Part shown: positions 16,217-27,987 of the stretch, piece after piece
Layout: each line of letters starts with the position of its first letter
How positions within the stretch are numbered: the stretch's first letter is position 1
Assembly (NCBI GenBank): GCA_022839785.1
Contig: JALHJW010000001.1
Location: 496,001-560,000 of the forward strand
Direction: 5' to 3'
Length of the DNA: 64,000 bases
Source: Desulfovibrio sp.
GTDB taxonomy: Bacteria > Desulfobacterota > Desulfovibrionia > Desulfovibrionales > Desulfovibrionaceae
The notes under the pieces: model-generated
The model's input: only the letters and a program-made list of their open reading frames with translations
What the model was told of the DNA's origin: nothing
Database searches by the model: none
Program-made: the position numbers and the translations under genes

Positions 16217-17395
16217 ATGATCGCCCTGCTCGGCAACTGTCAGACAGAATTCCTGGCGAACGCGCTGCGCGGCCGGGGGCACGACGCCCGCCATTTCTGG
16301 CAGGCCTCGCCCGCCACCCTGCTGCGCTCCCCGGGCCGCGTGCCCGAGCCCCTGGCCCGGCTGACGACGCCGGAGCTGACGCATTTCCTTGACGGCCGGG
16401 AACTGGAAAACCAGTTCTTCGGGCTGCCGCCCGGCTCGCCCAGGCCCGAACTGCTCGTGCTGGGCCTCTTTCACGAGGCCGCGCCGCTCTTCGCCCACGC
16501 CCGGGAGGGCTGGTGCTTCCACATCGACCCGCACGCCTGGGCGCACAGTCCGGAACTGGAGGCTTTCATGCGGGCCGAGTGCGTGCTCATGCGGCAGCGC
16601 CCCGAAAGCTGGTTCCAGCGCTTCGGCGGATACGTGCAGCGGCTGCGGGCCATGCACCCGGACACGCCGCTGCTCATCGCGGCGCGGCTGGGGCACCATC
16701 CGGCCTTCGGGCCGCAGCCCTTCTCCTACCTGGAGGTCTGGGACGCGTCCTGGTCCGATGCCCTGCCCGCCCTGGCCGAATGGGCGGAGGGCGTCGGCGC
16801 GCACGTCGTGGACATGAACCGGCTGCTGGCCGGACTCATGGCGCGGGGCTCGCGGGCCGTCGAGGCGCACTGCCCCTTCCTCAAGGTGGAGGTCGCGGCC
16901 GGGCCGGAGGGCGCGCCCCGGGCCGCGCTGCGGCGCGACGTGGAGCACGTGGCCGACATGTGGCCCAGGCTGGCGGACGTTGTGGCGGAATTCCTCAGGA
17001 CTGGCCGCGTGGCCTATGCCCCGGAGGAGACGCCGCCCGGCTGGTGGGCCGGACCGTACCGGCCCGAACGGCTGGACGACGCGGAGCGCATCCGGCTGCT
17101 CCGCACCGGCTCCAACTACGACGCCGCCCGCGCCGTGGCCTCCTTCTTCCAAGAGCCGGAGCGCGACTTCACGCCCCTGCTGGCCGCGCACGGCCTGACC
17201 GTGCCGGTCTGCCACAACCTGCTGCACATGATCCGGGGCTACGCGCGGCTGCGTCCCGATCCGGCCATCGCGGACTGGTGCGCGGCCCACCGCGTGCGCG
17301 CCCTGGCCTTTTCGGACAACGGCCCGGCGTATGCCGCGCGCTACGTGGCGGCGCTGGACGCCCTGGCCGCGGGAACCCCGGACGCCGCGGCCTGA
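16217..17395 (+). CDS. GNCQ-motif (WcbI-like) protein of unknown function
   Basis: Encodes 392 residues. The N-terminus reads MIALLGNCQTEF; GNCQ directly after the first strand is typical of WcbI-type proteins, which are tied to capsule polysaccharide acetylation and adopt an SGNH-like fold. The middle holds a second motif-like stretch, IAARLGHHPAFG (near 153-164). No signal peptide or membrane helix is evident. Polysaccharide genes are not adjacent, so the link to surface sugars is weak. The start has a GAGGT site 8 bases upstream. Residues after about 270 match no family I recognise. It is convergent with greA. Confidence 0.6.
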   Translation: MIALLGNCQTEFLANALRGRGHDARHFWQASPATLLRSPGRVPEPLARLTTPELTHFLDGRELENQFFGLPPGSPRPELLVLGLFHEAAPLFAHAREGWCFHIDPHAWAHSPELEAFMRAECVLMRQRPESWFQRFGGYVQRLRAMHPDTPLLIAARLGHHPAFGPQPFSYLEVWDASWSDALPALAEWAEGVGAHVVDMNRLLAGLMARGSRAVEAHCPFLKVEVAAGPEGAPRAALRRDVEHVADMWPRLADVVAEFLRTGRVAYAPEETPPGWWAGPYRPERLDDAERIRLLRTGSNYDAARAVASFFQEPERDFTPLLAAHGLTVPVCHNLLHMIRGYARLRPDPAIADWCAAHRVRALAFSDNGPAYAARYVAALDALAAGTPDAAA

Positions 17396-17438
17396 CCGCA
17401 ACTCCCTGCCGGACGCAGGCCAGGTCCGCAAACGCCGC

Positions 17439-17469
17439 GCGCCCCGCCGTGTCATGCACGGCGGGGCGC
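17439..17469. terminator. hairpin between convergent genes
   Basis: A perfect 13-bp stem (17439-17451 with 17457-17469, 5-base loop) can be extended after a small bulge by GCAAACG/CGTTTGC. It lies between the GNCQ gene (plus) and greA (minus) and probably terminates both. Confidence 0.6.
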
Positions 17470-17493
17470 GTTTGCGTCTGCGCTCGGGCACGG

Positions 17494-17976
17494 CTAGTTG
17501 CCGACGCCTAAAAACTCCACGGAGACGATCTCGTACTGGATGCGGCCGCGCGGGGCCTCGACCACGATCTCGTCGCCCACCTGACGGCCCAGCAGGGCGC
17601 GGGCTACGGGCGAGAGGACCGAGATGCTCCCCTTGGAGGGTTCGGCCTCGTCGGGTCCCAGCAAGGTGTATTTCTTGACGTCGCCGGTATCCGAATCCTC
17701 GATCTCCACGGTGGCGCCGAAAGTCACGATCTCGCCGTCCAAGGTGTTGAGGTCGATGACGTTGAAGCAGGCCATGCGCGATTCGATGTAGTTGATGCGG
17801 GCTTCGAGCATGCCCTGGCGTTCGCGGGCCGCGTCGTATCCGGCGTTCTCCTTGAGGTCACCCTCCTCGCGCGCCTCCTTGATGGCCTGAATGACCTCGG
17901 GCCGCTCCTTCTTCAGACGCTCAAGCTCGATCTCAAGCCGTTTGAATCCTTCAATGGAAATGGGAATGCTGCTCAT
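17494..17976 (-). CDS. greA: transcription elongation factor GreA
   Basis: Encodes 160 residues, the usual GreA length. It binds RNA polymerase and stimulates cleavage of backtracked RNA. The N-terminal coiled coil (about 10-75) carries the acidic tip motif EEGDLKENAGYD, including the catalytic Asp and Glu. The C-terminal FKBP-like domain follows. The ATG at 17976 gives the standard start; a longer reading to 18066 adds an Arg/Pro-rich tail with no family support. It is monocistronic, with a convergent neighbour and a divergent PilZ gene. Confidence 0.95.
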   Translation of the reverse strand: MSSIPISIEGFKRLEIELERLKKERPEVIQAIKEAREEGDLKENAGYDAARERQGMLEARINYIESRMACFNVIDLNTLDGEIVTFGATVEIEDSDTGDVKKYTLLGPDEAEPSKGSISVLSPVARALLGRQVGDEIVVEAPRGRIQYEIVSVEFLGVGN

Positions 17977-18072
17977 GTCCTCATCCTGTCGCGTGCGGTA
18001 TGCGGGATTGCCGCCTCCCCGGGGAAACGGCGAGGGCCGCGCAAGAGGTTCCCCCCGCGCGGACAATGTCCC

Positions 18073-18101
18073 TGCCTAGACCATCCCCGGCCCAGGGTCA
18101 A
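18073..18101 (-). promoter_or_regulatory. possible promoter of greA
   Basis: On the minus strand, TTGACC (18096-18101) and a 17-base spacer lead to TAGGCA (18073-18078), about 97 bases before the greA start. The -35 is good and the -10 is poor. Confidence 0.3.
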
Positions 18102-18219
18102 GCCCCGGGGGCCGCCCCGGCCCGCGTCCCGCCACGCGGCCTGAACGGACGGCGGCGGGTTGCACTTTTTTTCAAATGCGGTAGAGACTGGAAGCAGGGA
18201 CCGTTTCTGGGGGAGATGA

Positions 18220-18540
18220 ATGAACACCGACCAGCGCAGGAGCAGGCGTGTACGCCTCGGCTCCAACTTCGGATTCCTGGCCACAGGAGAAGGCAGGGCG
18301 GTGCTCTGCCATCTGCGCAACCTGAACGAGACAGGGGCCAAGCTGGAGATCGTCCGAGGGCAGGCGGAGGACATCGCCGAGGGGCTGGACCTTTCCTTCC
18401 GGGCCTTCCCCGACTGGCTGCAGCGCCGCCTGGGCGGCAGGACCGGGGCCGTGGTCTGGCGCAAGGGCCGCTGGGTGGGCGTACGGATCGTCCCGCCGGT
18501 CAAGGTGCCCCGCTCCTGTCCCACGGACGAAAGCGCCTGA
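18220..18540 (+). CDS. single-domain PilZ protein
   Basis: Encodes 106 residues, essentially one PilZ domain. The N-terminal RRSRRVR supplies the RxxxR c-di-GMP-contact motif. NLNETGAKLE near residue 33 stands where D/NxSxxG normally lies, with Thr in place of Ser. It therefore probably binds c-di-GMP and acts as a small cytosolic effector; its target is unknown. A GGGGGAGATGA ribosome site precedes the ATG. It is divergent from greA and 149 bases ahead of the NDH-2 gene, so the two could share a transcript, but nothing links their functions. Confidence 0.8.
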   Translation: MNTDQRRSRRVRLGSNFGFLATGEGRAVLCHLRNLNETGAKLEIVRGQAEDIAEGLDLSFRAFPDWLQRRLGGRTGAVVWRKGRWVGVRIVPPVKVPRSCPTDESA

Positions 18541-18689
18541 CGGCCTGCGCCGGGCGTCTCCCTTCCTCCCTGTCCGCTCCCGCCCCGCGCCTTCCGGGCT
18601 TGACCTCACGCCGGCTCCCTGCCAATTTCCCCCTGGTCCTCCCGGCCGCTTTGAGCATGGCCGGATATCCTGGACGCAAGGAGCACGGC

Positions 18690-20000
18690 GTGCAGCAGGA
18701 CACCCACCGCCTCCGCGTGGTCATCGTCGGCGCGGGCTTCGCCGGCCTCTGGGCCGCACGCGCCCTGGCGGGCAGGACGTGCGACGTCCTCGTGGTGGAC
18801 AAGAACAACTACCACACCTTCCTGCCCCTGCTCTACCAGGTGGCCGCGGCCGAACTGGAGTCCGAGCAGATCGCCTACCCCGTGCGCGGCATCTTCAGGG
18901 GCGCGGACAACGTCTCCTTCGCCATGGCCCAAGTCACCGGGCTTGACCGGGAGAACCGGGTGCTGCACACGGACAGCCTGCCCATTCCCTACGACCGGCT
19001 CATCGTCGCTCCCGGCAGCGTGACCAATTTCTTCGGCGTGCCGGGCGCGGACGAGCACGCCTTCCGCCTGAAAAGCCTGGAGCAGGCCATCCTGCTGCGC
19101 AACCACATCATGGGCTGCTTCGAGCGCGCCGCCCTGTCCAAGAGCCCGGCCGAGCAACGCCGCCTGCTGACCTTCACCGTGGTCGGCGGCGGCCCCACGG
19201 GCGTGGAGTACGCCGGGGCGCTGGCCGAACTGATCCGCGGGCCGCTGGCCAAGGACTTCCCGCCGCTCATCGCGGGTCAGGCGCGCGTGGTCCTGTTCGA
19301 GGCCATGGACGGCATCCTCTTCGGCTTTCCGGACCTTCTGCGCACCGAGGCCCTCATCGCGCTCAGGCGCAAGGGCGTGCAGGTCTTCCTGGGCGCGCAG
19401 GTGGCCGAGGTGGCGGCGGCTCATGTGCTGCTCAAGGACGGCAGCAACTTCCTCACCTCGACCGTGGCCTGGACCGCGGGGGTCAAAGCCCACCCCCTGG
19501 CCGCGCAACTCGGCCTGCCCTGCGCGCCGAACGGCAAGATTCTCGTGGACGAACACATGCGGGTGCGGGGCATGCCGGAAGTGCTGGCCGCAGGGGACGC
19601 CTGCCAGATCGACGGCCAGCCTCCTCTGCCCATGATCGCCCCGGTGGCCATCCAGGCCGGCCGCCATGCGGCTCGGACCGTGCTGCGCGAAATGAAAGGA
19701 AAGAAGCCCAAGCGCTTCACGTACTTCGACAAGGGCAGCATGGCCACCATCGGCCGGGGCGCGGCCGTGGTCCGCTTCTGCGGCCGCAACTACACCGGCT
19801 TCTTCGCCTGGGCCATGTGGCTGGTGGTCCACCTGCTCTACCTGGTGGGCTTCCGCAACCGGCTCCTGGTCCTGATCAACTGGGCCTGGGACTACCTCCT
19901 CTTCGAGCGCGCCGTGCGCCTCATCCTGCCGCGCGAGTGGCTGCTGAACAAATCCGCCTTGGACCCGTCCAGCACCCCGCCGCCCAGGACGGAGGGCTGA
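18690..20000 (+). CDS. ndh: type II NADH:quinone oxidoreductase (NDH-2)
   Basis: Encodes 436 residues from the GTG at 18690, which has AAGGAG 6 bases upstream; an in-frame ATG at 18657 would add 11 residues. Two Rossmann dinucleotide sites are visible: VVIVGAGFAG at the N-terminus (FAD) and VVGGGPTGVEYAG near 166-180 (NADH). The FAD-binding AAGD motif appears near 305. The last 60 residues contain hydrophobic stretches (AWAMWLVVHLLYLVGF) that anchor NDH-2 to the membrane. It passes electrons from NADH to menaquinone without pumping protons. In a sulfate reducer it may serve redox balancing or oxygen defence. Confidence 0.9.
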   Translation: MQQDTHRLRVVIVGAGFAGLWAARALAGRTCDVLVVDKNNYHTFLPLLYQVAAAELESEQIAYPVRGIFRGADNVSFAMAQVTGLDRENRVLHTDSLPIPYDRLIVAPGSVTNFFGVPGADEHAFRLKSLEQAILLRNHIMGCFERAALSKSPAEQRRLLTFTVVGGGPTGVEYAGALAELIRGPLAKDFPPLIAGQARVVLFEAMDGILFGFPDLLRTEALIALRRKGVQVFLGAQVAEVAAAHVLLKDGSNFLTSTVAWTAGVKAHPLAAQLGLPCAPNGKILVDEHMRVRGMPEVLAAGDACQIDGQPPLPMIAPVAIQAGRHAARTVLREMKGKKPKRFTYFDKGSMATIGRGAAVVRFCGRNYTGFFAWAMWLVVHLLYLVGFRNRLLVLINWAWDYLLFERAVRLILPREWLLNKSALDPSSTPPPRTEG

Positions 20001-20015
20001 TTCCGGACGGGAACG

Positions 20016-20050
20016 AAAAAGGCCCCCGGCTGCCATGCAGCCGGGGGCCT
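20016..20050. terminator. bidirectional terminator between ndh and lon
   Basis: A perfect 14-bp stem (20020-20033 with 20037-20050, 3-base loop) separates the convergent genes. On the minus strand it is followed by five T, giving a good intrinsic terminator for lon. On the plus strand the tail is only CGGTTTC. Confidence 0.8.
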
Positions 20051-20121
20051 CGGTTTCTCGTCGCCGCGTCCGTCCTGCCCGCGTCCGCGTCGGTCGCGGC
20101 GCATGCGCTTTCCCTCTTCGG

Positions 20122-22587
<2,466 letters not shown>

Positions 22588-22671
22588 GCACGCTCCTCGG
22601 GGGCTTCTCCCCTCAAAAGCCCATTGCGGGGCCTGGGGCGCAGCCCCGGACCTCTCTGGTATGTACGGCGC

Positions 22672-22699
22672 ATTTTAAGGCCTCGGGCAGGGAAGTCAA
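22672..22699 (-). promoter_or_regulatory. sigma70-type promoter of lon
   Basis: On the minus strand, TTGACT (22694-22699), a 16-base spacer and TAAAAT (22672-22677) form a good promoter about 85 bases before the lon start. No sigma32-like CTTGAA/CCCCAT pair is seen. The leader contains a GC-rich short hairpin. Confidence 0.6.
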
Positions 22700-22808
22700 T
22701 CGGATGCCCGCGAACGCTTCCGCTGTCCAGGCGCGGCCGCCGGAGCGGAACGCGGCAGGCGTCCGCGCGGCGGCCGCCCTCTCCCGGCGGCGCGGACAGC
22801 GACCGGGA

Positions 22809-24062
<1,254 letters not shown>

Positions 24063-24099
24063 GTGTCTCGCGTTCCTCTTTCTGCGTTGCGGGGACGGA

Positions 24100-24711
24100 C
24101 TACTCGCCGCCTTCCTTCTTCTCGTTGCGCGAAACCAGAATGTTGTCAATCAGGCCGTATTCCTTGGCCTCGGCGGCGCGCATGAAATAGTCGCGCTCGG
24201 TGTCCGAGGCGATCTTCTCCAGGGGCTGGCCCGTGTGCCTGGCCATGATCTCGTTCAGCTCCTCCTTCATGCGCAGAATCTCGCGGGCGTGGATTTCGAT
24301 GTCCGTGGCCTGCCCGGAGAAGCCGCCCATGGGCTGGTGGATCATGATCCGCGAGTGCGGCAGGGCGTAGCGCATGCCCGGCGCGCCCGCGGCCAGGAGC
24401 AGCGCGCCCATGCTCGACGCCTGCCCGAGGCAGAGCGTGGCCACCGGCGCGGAGATGTACTGCATGGTGTCGTAGATGGCCATGCCCGCGGTCACGGAGC
24501 CGCCCGGGGAGTTGATGTACATGTTGATCTCCTTCTCGGGGTTCTCGGACTCGAGAAAGAGGAGCTGGGCGCAGATCAGGCTGGCGATGGTGTCGTTGAC
24601 CTGGGTGCCGAGCAGGATGATGCGGTCCTTGAGCAGCCGCGAATAGATGTCGTAGGCGCGCTCGGTGCGGCCGGTGGTCTCGATGACGATGGGAATCTGC
24701 GCGTAGGGCAT
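24100..24711 (-). CDS. clpP: ClpP, proteolytic subunit
   Basis: Encodes 203 residues. The Ser-His-Asp triad is visible as Ser100 (GQASSMGA), His125 (IMIHQP) and Asp174. It forms the 14-mer peptidase barrel that works with ClpX, encoded next. The N-terminal propeptide region is short. It lies downstream of a strong terminator that follows tig, and a possible promoter lies in the gap, so clpPX expression need not depend on tig. Confidence 0.97.
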   Translation of the reverse strand: MPYAQIPIVIETTGRTERAYDIYSRLLKDRIILLGTQVNDTIASLICAQLLFLESENPEKEINMYINSPGGSVTAGMAIYDTMQYISAPVATLCLGQASSMGALLLAAGAPGMRYALPHSRIMIHQPMGGFSGQATDIEIHAREILRMKEELNEIMARHTGQPLEKIASDTERDYFMRAAEAKEYGLIDNILVSRNEKKEGGE

Positions 24712-24852
24712 CGCGTGCTTCTCCTTAGCGGACTGTCGGAATGATGGCGCGGGCGAATGGGAAAAGGCGCTCGGCGTGCGGTGTCACGGATTTCATGTAC
24801 CCCTTTCCCCATGCAAGCTCAAGGCCGTTTCTGCCGCCCCGGCGGATTTCAA

Positions 24853-24880
24853 AAGGTAATGCAAGGCGCGGGCCGGTCAA
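24853..24880 (-). promoter_or_regulatory. possible promoter of clpP
   Basis: On the minus strand, TTGACC (24875-24880), a 16-base spacer and TACCTT (24853-24858) lie between the tig terminator and clpP. The -35 is strong and the -10 is weak. The location just beyond a terminator supports the call. Confidence 0.4.
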
Positions 24881-24890
24881 GTGCGGCGGC

Positions 24891-24933
24891 AAAAAAAGCG
24901 CCGCCCGGCCGAGACTCCCCGGCCGGGCGGCGC
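24891..24933 (-). terminator. intrinsic terminator after tig
   Basis: On the minus strand, a 13-14 bp GC stem (24898-24910 with 24921-24933) is followed by seven T at 24891-24897. It lies 23 bases past the tig stop. It should end or attenuate transcription before clpP. Confidence 0.85.
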
Positions 24934-24955
24934 GTCGTGCGGCGCGGGGACCGGG

Positions 24956-26272
24956 CTATTCCGCCTGGGCCTCGGGCTTGGCGGCCGGAACCTCGACCAC
25001 CTCGGCGGCCTCGTAGATCAGCTCCATGGCCTTGTCGGCCAGGATGCGGTCCTTCACCAGGACGTGCATGCCGGTGTGCTCGTAGTACTGCTTGATCATC
25101 TCGTATTCCTGGCCGGACTGGGCCGCGACCTTCCTGATCTCGGCCTCGACTTCCTGCGGGGAGACGGTTATGCCCTCCTTGGCGGCCACGGCCATGAGGA
25201 AGACCTGCACGCGGGCGGCCTGCTCGGCCGTGGGCAGGTATTCGGCCTTGAGCTGCTCCATGGTCTTGCCCGTGGACTCCAGGGACTTGCCCTTGCGCTC
25301 CAGGCGGCTGACGTGCTCGCCGCACAGGTTCTCGATGGTGCGCTCCACCAGGGAGGGCGGCAGCGGAATCTCCATGCCCTCGATGATGCTGTCCAGCAGC
25401 TTCTTCTCGGCCACGGACCGATTCAGGGTCTGGCGCGAGGCGGCGTAGGAGGAGGAGATGGCGTCGCGCAGGGCCTGGTAGCTCTCGTAGCCGCCCGCCT
25501 TCTTGGCCAGGGCGTCGTCGGCCTCGGGCAGGACCTTTTCCTTCAGGCCCCTCATGTGGATGTGCATCTCCACGCTCTTGCCCGCCAGTTCGGTGTTCAG
25601 GAAATCGTCGGGGAAGGTGATCTCGCCCTTGCCCTGCTCGCCCGGGGCCAGGGTCTTGACCAGGGCCTCGAAGCTCTCCAGGGCCTGGCCCTTGCCGAGT
25701 TCGAGCTGGAAATTCTGGGAGCGCAGGCCTTCGAAGGCCTTGACGTCGCCGATGGCCGCGAAGTCGATGACCGCGATGTCGCCGTCCTGCGCCTTGCGCT
25801 TCTCCTCCACGTCCCGGATCTCGGCCAAGTTGCCGCGGATGCGGTCCACCACCTGGTCGATCTCCTTCTCGTCGATGGTCACGGCCTCCTGCTCGACCTT
25901 GCGGCCGCGGTACTCCGGCAGGTCGATGGCCGGCGGGACCTCGAAGGTGAAAACGTAGCTGTAGGGTTCGCCCTTGGCGATCTCGCCCGCGTTGTCCACC
26001 TTGATGCCGGAGAGCGGGGCCAGCTTCAGTTCGGTCATGATCTCGTTGAGCTGGTAGTTGACCATGTCCTGGGTGGCCTCGGCCAGGATCTGGCGCTTGA
26101 ACTTGCCCTCCACCACCTGCATGGGGACCTTGCCCTTGCGGAAGCCCTTGATCTGCGTGGTGCGGCCGTAGATGGCGGTGGTCGCCGCCAGGGCCGCGTT
26201 CACTTCCTCGACGGGCACGGAGACGGAAACCTTCTTCTCGACCGGGGAAAGGTCCTCGACGGTGTATTCCAT
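24956..26272 (-). CDS. tig: trigger factor (ribosome-associated chaperone)
   Basis: Encodes 438 residues. The N-terminal ribosome-docking loop has GFRKGKVP at residues 43-50. It is followed by the FKBP-type prolyl isomerase domain (about 150-240) and the long helical C-terminal chaperone arms. It binds nascent chains at the ribosome exit. The start at 26272 has an AAGGAG site. A near-consensus promoter lies about 60 bases upstream, just past the tRNA-Leu gene. The order tig-clpP-clpX-lon is a common bacterial arrangement. Confidence 0.96.
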   Translation of the reverse strand: MEYTVEDLSPVEKKVSVSVPVEEVNAALAATTAIYGRTTQIKGFRKGKVPMQVVEGKFKRQILAEATQDMVNYQLNEIMTELKLAPLSGIKVDNAGEIAKGEPYSYVFTFEVPPAIDLPEYRGRKVEQEAVTIDEKEIDQVVDRIRGNLAEIRDVEEKRKAQDGDIAVIDFAAIGDVKAFEGLRSQNFQLELGKGQALESFEALVKTLAPGEQGKGEITFPDDFLNTELAGKSVEMHIHMRGLKEKVLPEADDALAKKAGGYESYQALRDAISSSYAASRQTLNRSVAEKKLLDSIIEGMEIPLPPSLVERTIENLCGEHVSRLERKGKSLESTGKTMEQLKAEYLPTAEQAARVQVFLMAVAAKEGITVSPQEVEAEIRKVAAQSGQEYEMIKQYYEHTGMHVLVKDRILADKAMELIYEAAEVVEVPAAKPEAQAE

Positions 26273-26328
26273 GGCGAAAACTCCTTTATTCGATCCCCAA
26301 AGGGAATGATGTCCTGCGGAAATGAGGA

Positions 26329-26357
26329 CCTATACGTACAGGGTGGGGGGCTGTCAA
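26329..26357 (-). promoter_or_regulatory. sigma70 promoter of tig
   Basis: On the minus strand, perfect TTGACA (26352-26357), a 17-base spacer and TATAGG (26329-26334) lie 57 bases upstream of the tig start, between tRNA-Leu and tig. It is the best promoter match in the window. Confidence 0.75.
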
Positions 26358-26401
26358 TCGCCGGAAAGGCTGTGGGGGACAGCGGACGGCCGCGCGGCGG
26401 C

Positions 26402-26485
<84 letters not shown>

Positions 26486-26512
26486 ACGCCCGGCCCCTTC
26501 GGGGGCATGCCC

Positions 26513-26540
26513 ATTTCACACACCGGGAGCCACCTGTCAA
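26513..26540 (-). promoter_or_regulatory. promoter of tRNA-Leu
   Basis: On the minus strand, TTGACA (26535-26540), a 16-base spacer and TGAAAT (26513-26518) lie about 28 bases before the mature tRNA 5' end, a normal leader length for a tRNA transcript. Confidence 0.65.
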
Positions 26541-26578
26541 CCGGCGGACCGGCAAGGCCGGACAGTCCGCGCCGCGCC

Positions 26579-27958
26579 TCAGCGGTCGGCCGGGGGCATG
26601 GCACCTTCGGCCAGGGCGTCGAGCTTCTCGGCCAGCTCCACGGAGTCGCGCGCCAGGAGCACGATGGCCGGGCCGGGGAAGTCGCCGGAGGTGTCGATGA
26701 GCGCGTCGGGGGTCGCGCCGCGCGTGCGCGCCGCGCGCAGGGCGGCGAGCGTGTCCCAGTCGAAGTCGTCGGCCGCGCCGCGCAGTTCCCCGGCTGCGCC
26801 GCCGTGCTCCACGGCCTGCACCGTGAACCCGCCCTGGCGCAGGCCCCGCAGGGTGTTCTCGGCCAGCCTGAGGGTGAGGGCCCAGGCGTGTCCGGTCCCG
26901 GCCGCAATGGCCGCGGTCAGGCGCACGCCCAGCTCCGGGGCCGCGCCGAAGCGCGGACAGCCGGGAATGAGCACGTGGCCGTCCTGCGATGCGCCGAGTC
27001 CGCCGTCGAAGGCCGCCACCTGCGACGGCTGGGCGGCGAACGGCAGGGCCGCGGCCAGGTTGCCGCCGAAGCGCGGCAGCAGATGCGCGGCGAACGGCAG
27101 GTCGGCCAGCATGCGCCCGGCTTCCAGAAGCTCCTCCAGTATCTCGGCCCGGGCCCGGGCCTGCAGGAACGGGGCGGCGTGGTGCAGCGGACCGGGCCCC
27201 TGCCCCACCTGGAACGAGGCGCGCAGCCCCAGGTTCAGGAACCCTTGGGCCTCGCGCACGGCCGCGGGCAGATCCAGGCCCTTGGCCAGTCCCGCCGCGA
27301 TGGCCGCGGACAGCGAGCAGCCCGTGCCGTGCAGGTTGGCCGTGTCCACCCGGGGCTGGATGAGGGGGATGGGCTCCTGGCCCGGCAGGGCCAGCCAGTC
27401 CGTGACCGCCACGGCGTCGTCGAAGTGGCCGCCCTTGAGGAGCACGGCGCGCGGCCCAAGCTCCAGCAGGCGGCGGCAGGCCTCGAAGCAGTCCTCGCGC
27501 GAGGCGATGGTCATGCCCGCGAGCAGTTCGGCCTCGTGCCGGTTGGGCGTGAAGACCGCGGCCAGGGGGGCCATGTCGCGCCGGAGGCTCTCCACGGCGT
27601 CCTGCTCCAGCAGCCTGTCGCCGCTGGCCGCCACGCAGACCGGGTCCACCACCAGCGGCCCGCCCCAGTCCCTGAGCAGCGGGGCCGCGGCCGCGATGAT
27701 GCCGCGCGAGAAGAGCATCCCGGTCTTGGCCGCGCCGATGGCGAGATCGGACAGCACGGCGTCGAGCTGCAAGGCCACGAAGGCCGGGTCGGGCGCGTGG
27801 ATGCCGCGCACGCCCCGGGAGTTCTGGGCCGTGAGCGCGGTGATCACCGACGCGCCGTAGACGCCGTTCATGGCGAAGGTCTTGAGGTCCGCCTGGATTC
27901 CTGCGCCGCCGCCCGAATCCGAGCCGGCCACGGTCAGCGCCTGGGGATATCCGGCCAT
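26579..27958 (-). CDS. thiD: HMP/HMP-P kinase ThiD fused to a ThiN-like domain
   Basis: Encodes 459 residues. Residues 1-265 are ThiD, a ribokinase-fold enzyme that phosphorylates hydroxymethylpyrimidine to its pyrophosphate for thiamine synthesis. AGSDSGGGAG at 11-20 and the anion-hole HGTGCSLSAA near 212-221 are visible. Residues about 270-459 resemble ThiN, the thiamine-phosphate synthase found fused to ThiD in archaea and some bacteria (PRFGGN, GCPRFGA). Residues expected for ThiN catalysis, the His of the SSHxAR-type motif and the Arg of FDRxxEP, do not appear. The domain may therefore be inactive or a ligand sensor. AAGGAGG precedes the ATG. Confidence 0.87.
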   Translation of the reverse strand: MAGYPQALTVAGSDSGGGAGIQADLKTFAMNGVYGASVITALTAQNSRGVRGIHAPDPAFVALQLDAVLSDLAIGAAKTGMLFSRGIIAAAAPLLRDWGGPLVVDPVCVAASGDRLLEQDAVESLRRDMAPLAAVFTPNRHEAELLAGMTIASREDCFEACRRLLELGPRAVLLKGGHFDDAVAVTDWLALPGQEPIPLIQPRVDTANLHGTGCSLSAAIAAGLAKGLDLPAAVREAQGFLNLGLRASFQVGQGPGPLHHAAPFLQARARAEILEELLEAGRMLADLPFAAHLLPRFGGNLAAALPFAAQPSQVAAFDGGLGASQDGHVLIPGCPRFGAAPELGVRLTAAIAAGTGHAWALTLRLAENTLRGLRQGGFTVQAVEHGGAAGELRGAADDFDWDTLAALRAARTRGATPDALIDTSGDFPGPAIVLLARDSVELAEKLDALAEGAMPPADR

Positions 27959-27987
27959 GCCTGCCTCCTTGGTCCCGGCCCGCGGGA

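Noticed and set aside
24712..24890. Heat-shock (sigma32) promoter in front of clpP
   Set aside because: No CTTGAA with CCCCAT at the right spacing is present on the minus strand; only a sigma70-like pair was found.
27959..27987. TPP riboswitch upstream of the thiD fusion
   Set aside because: Only 29 bases separate the gene from the preceding one, too short for a riboswitch, and no thi-box sequence is seen.
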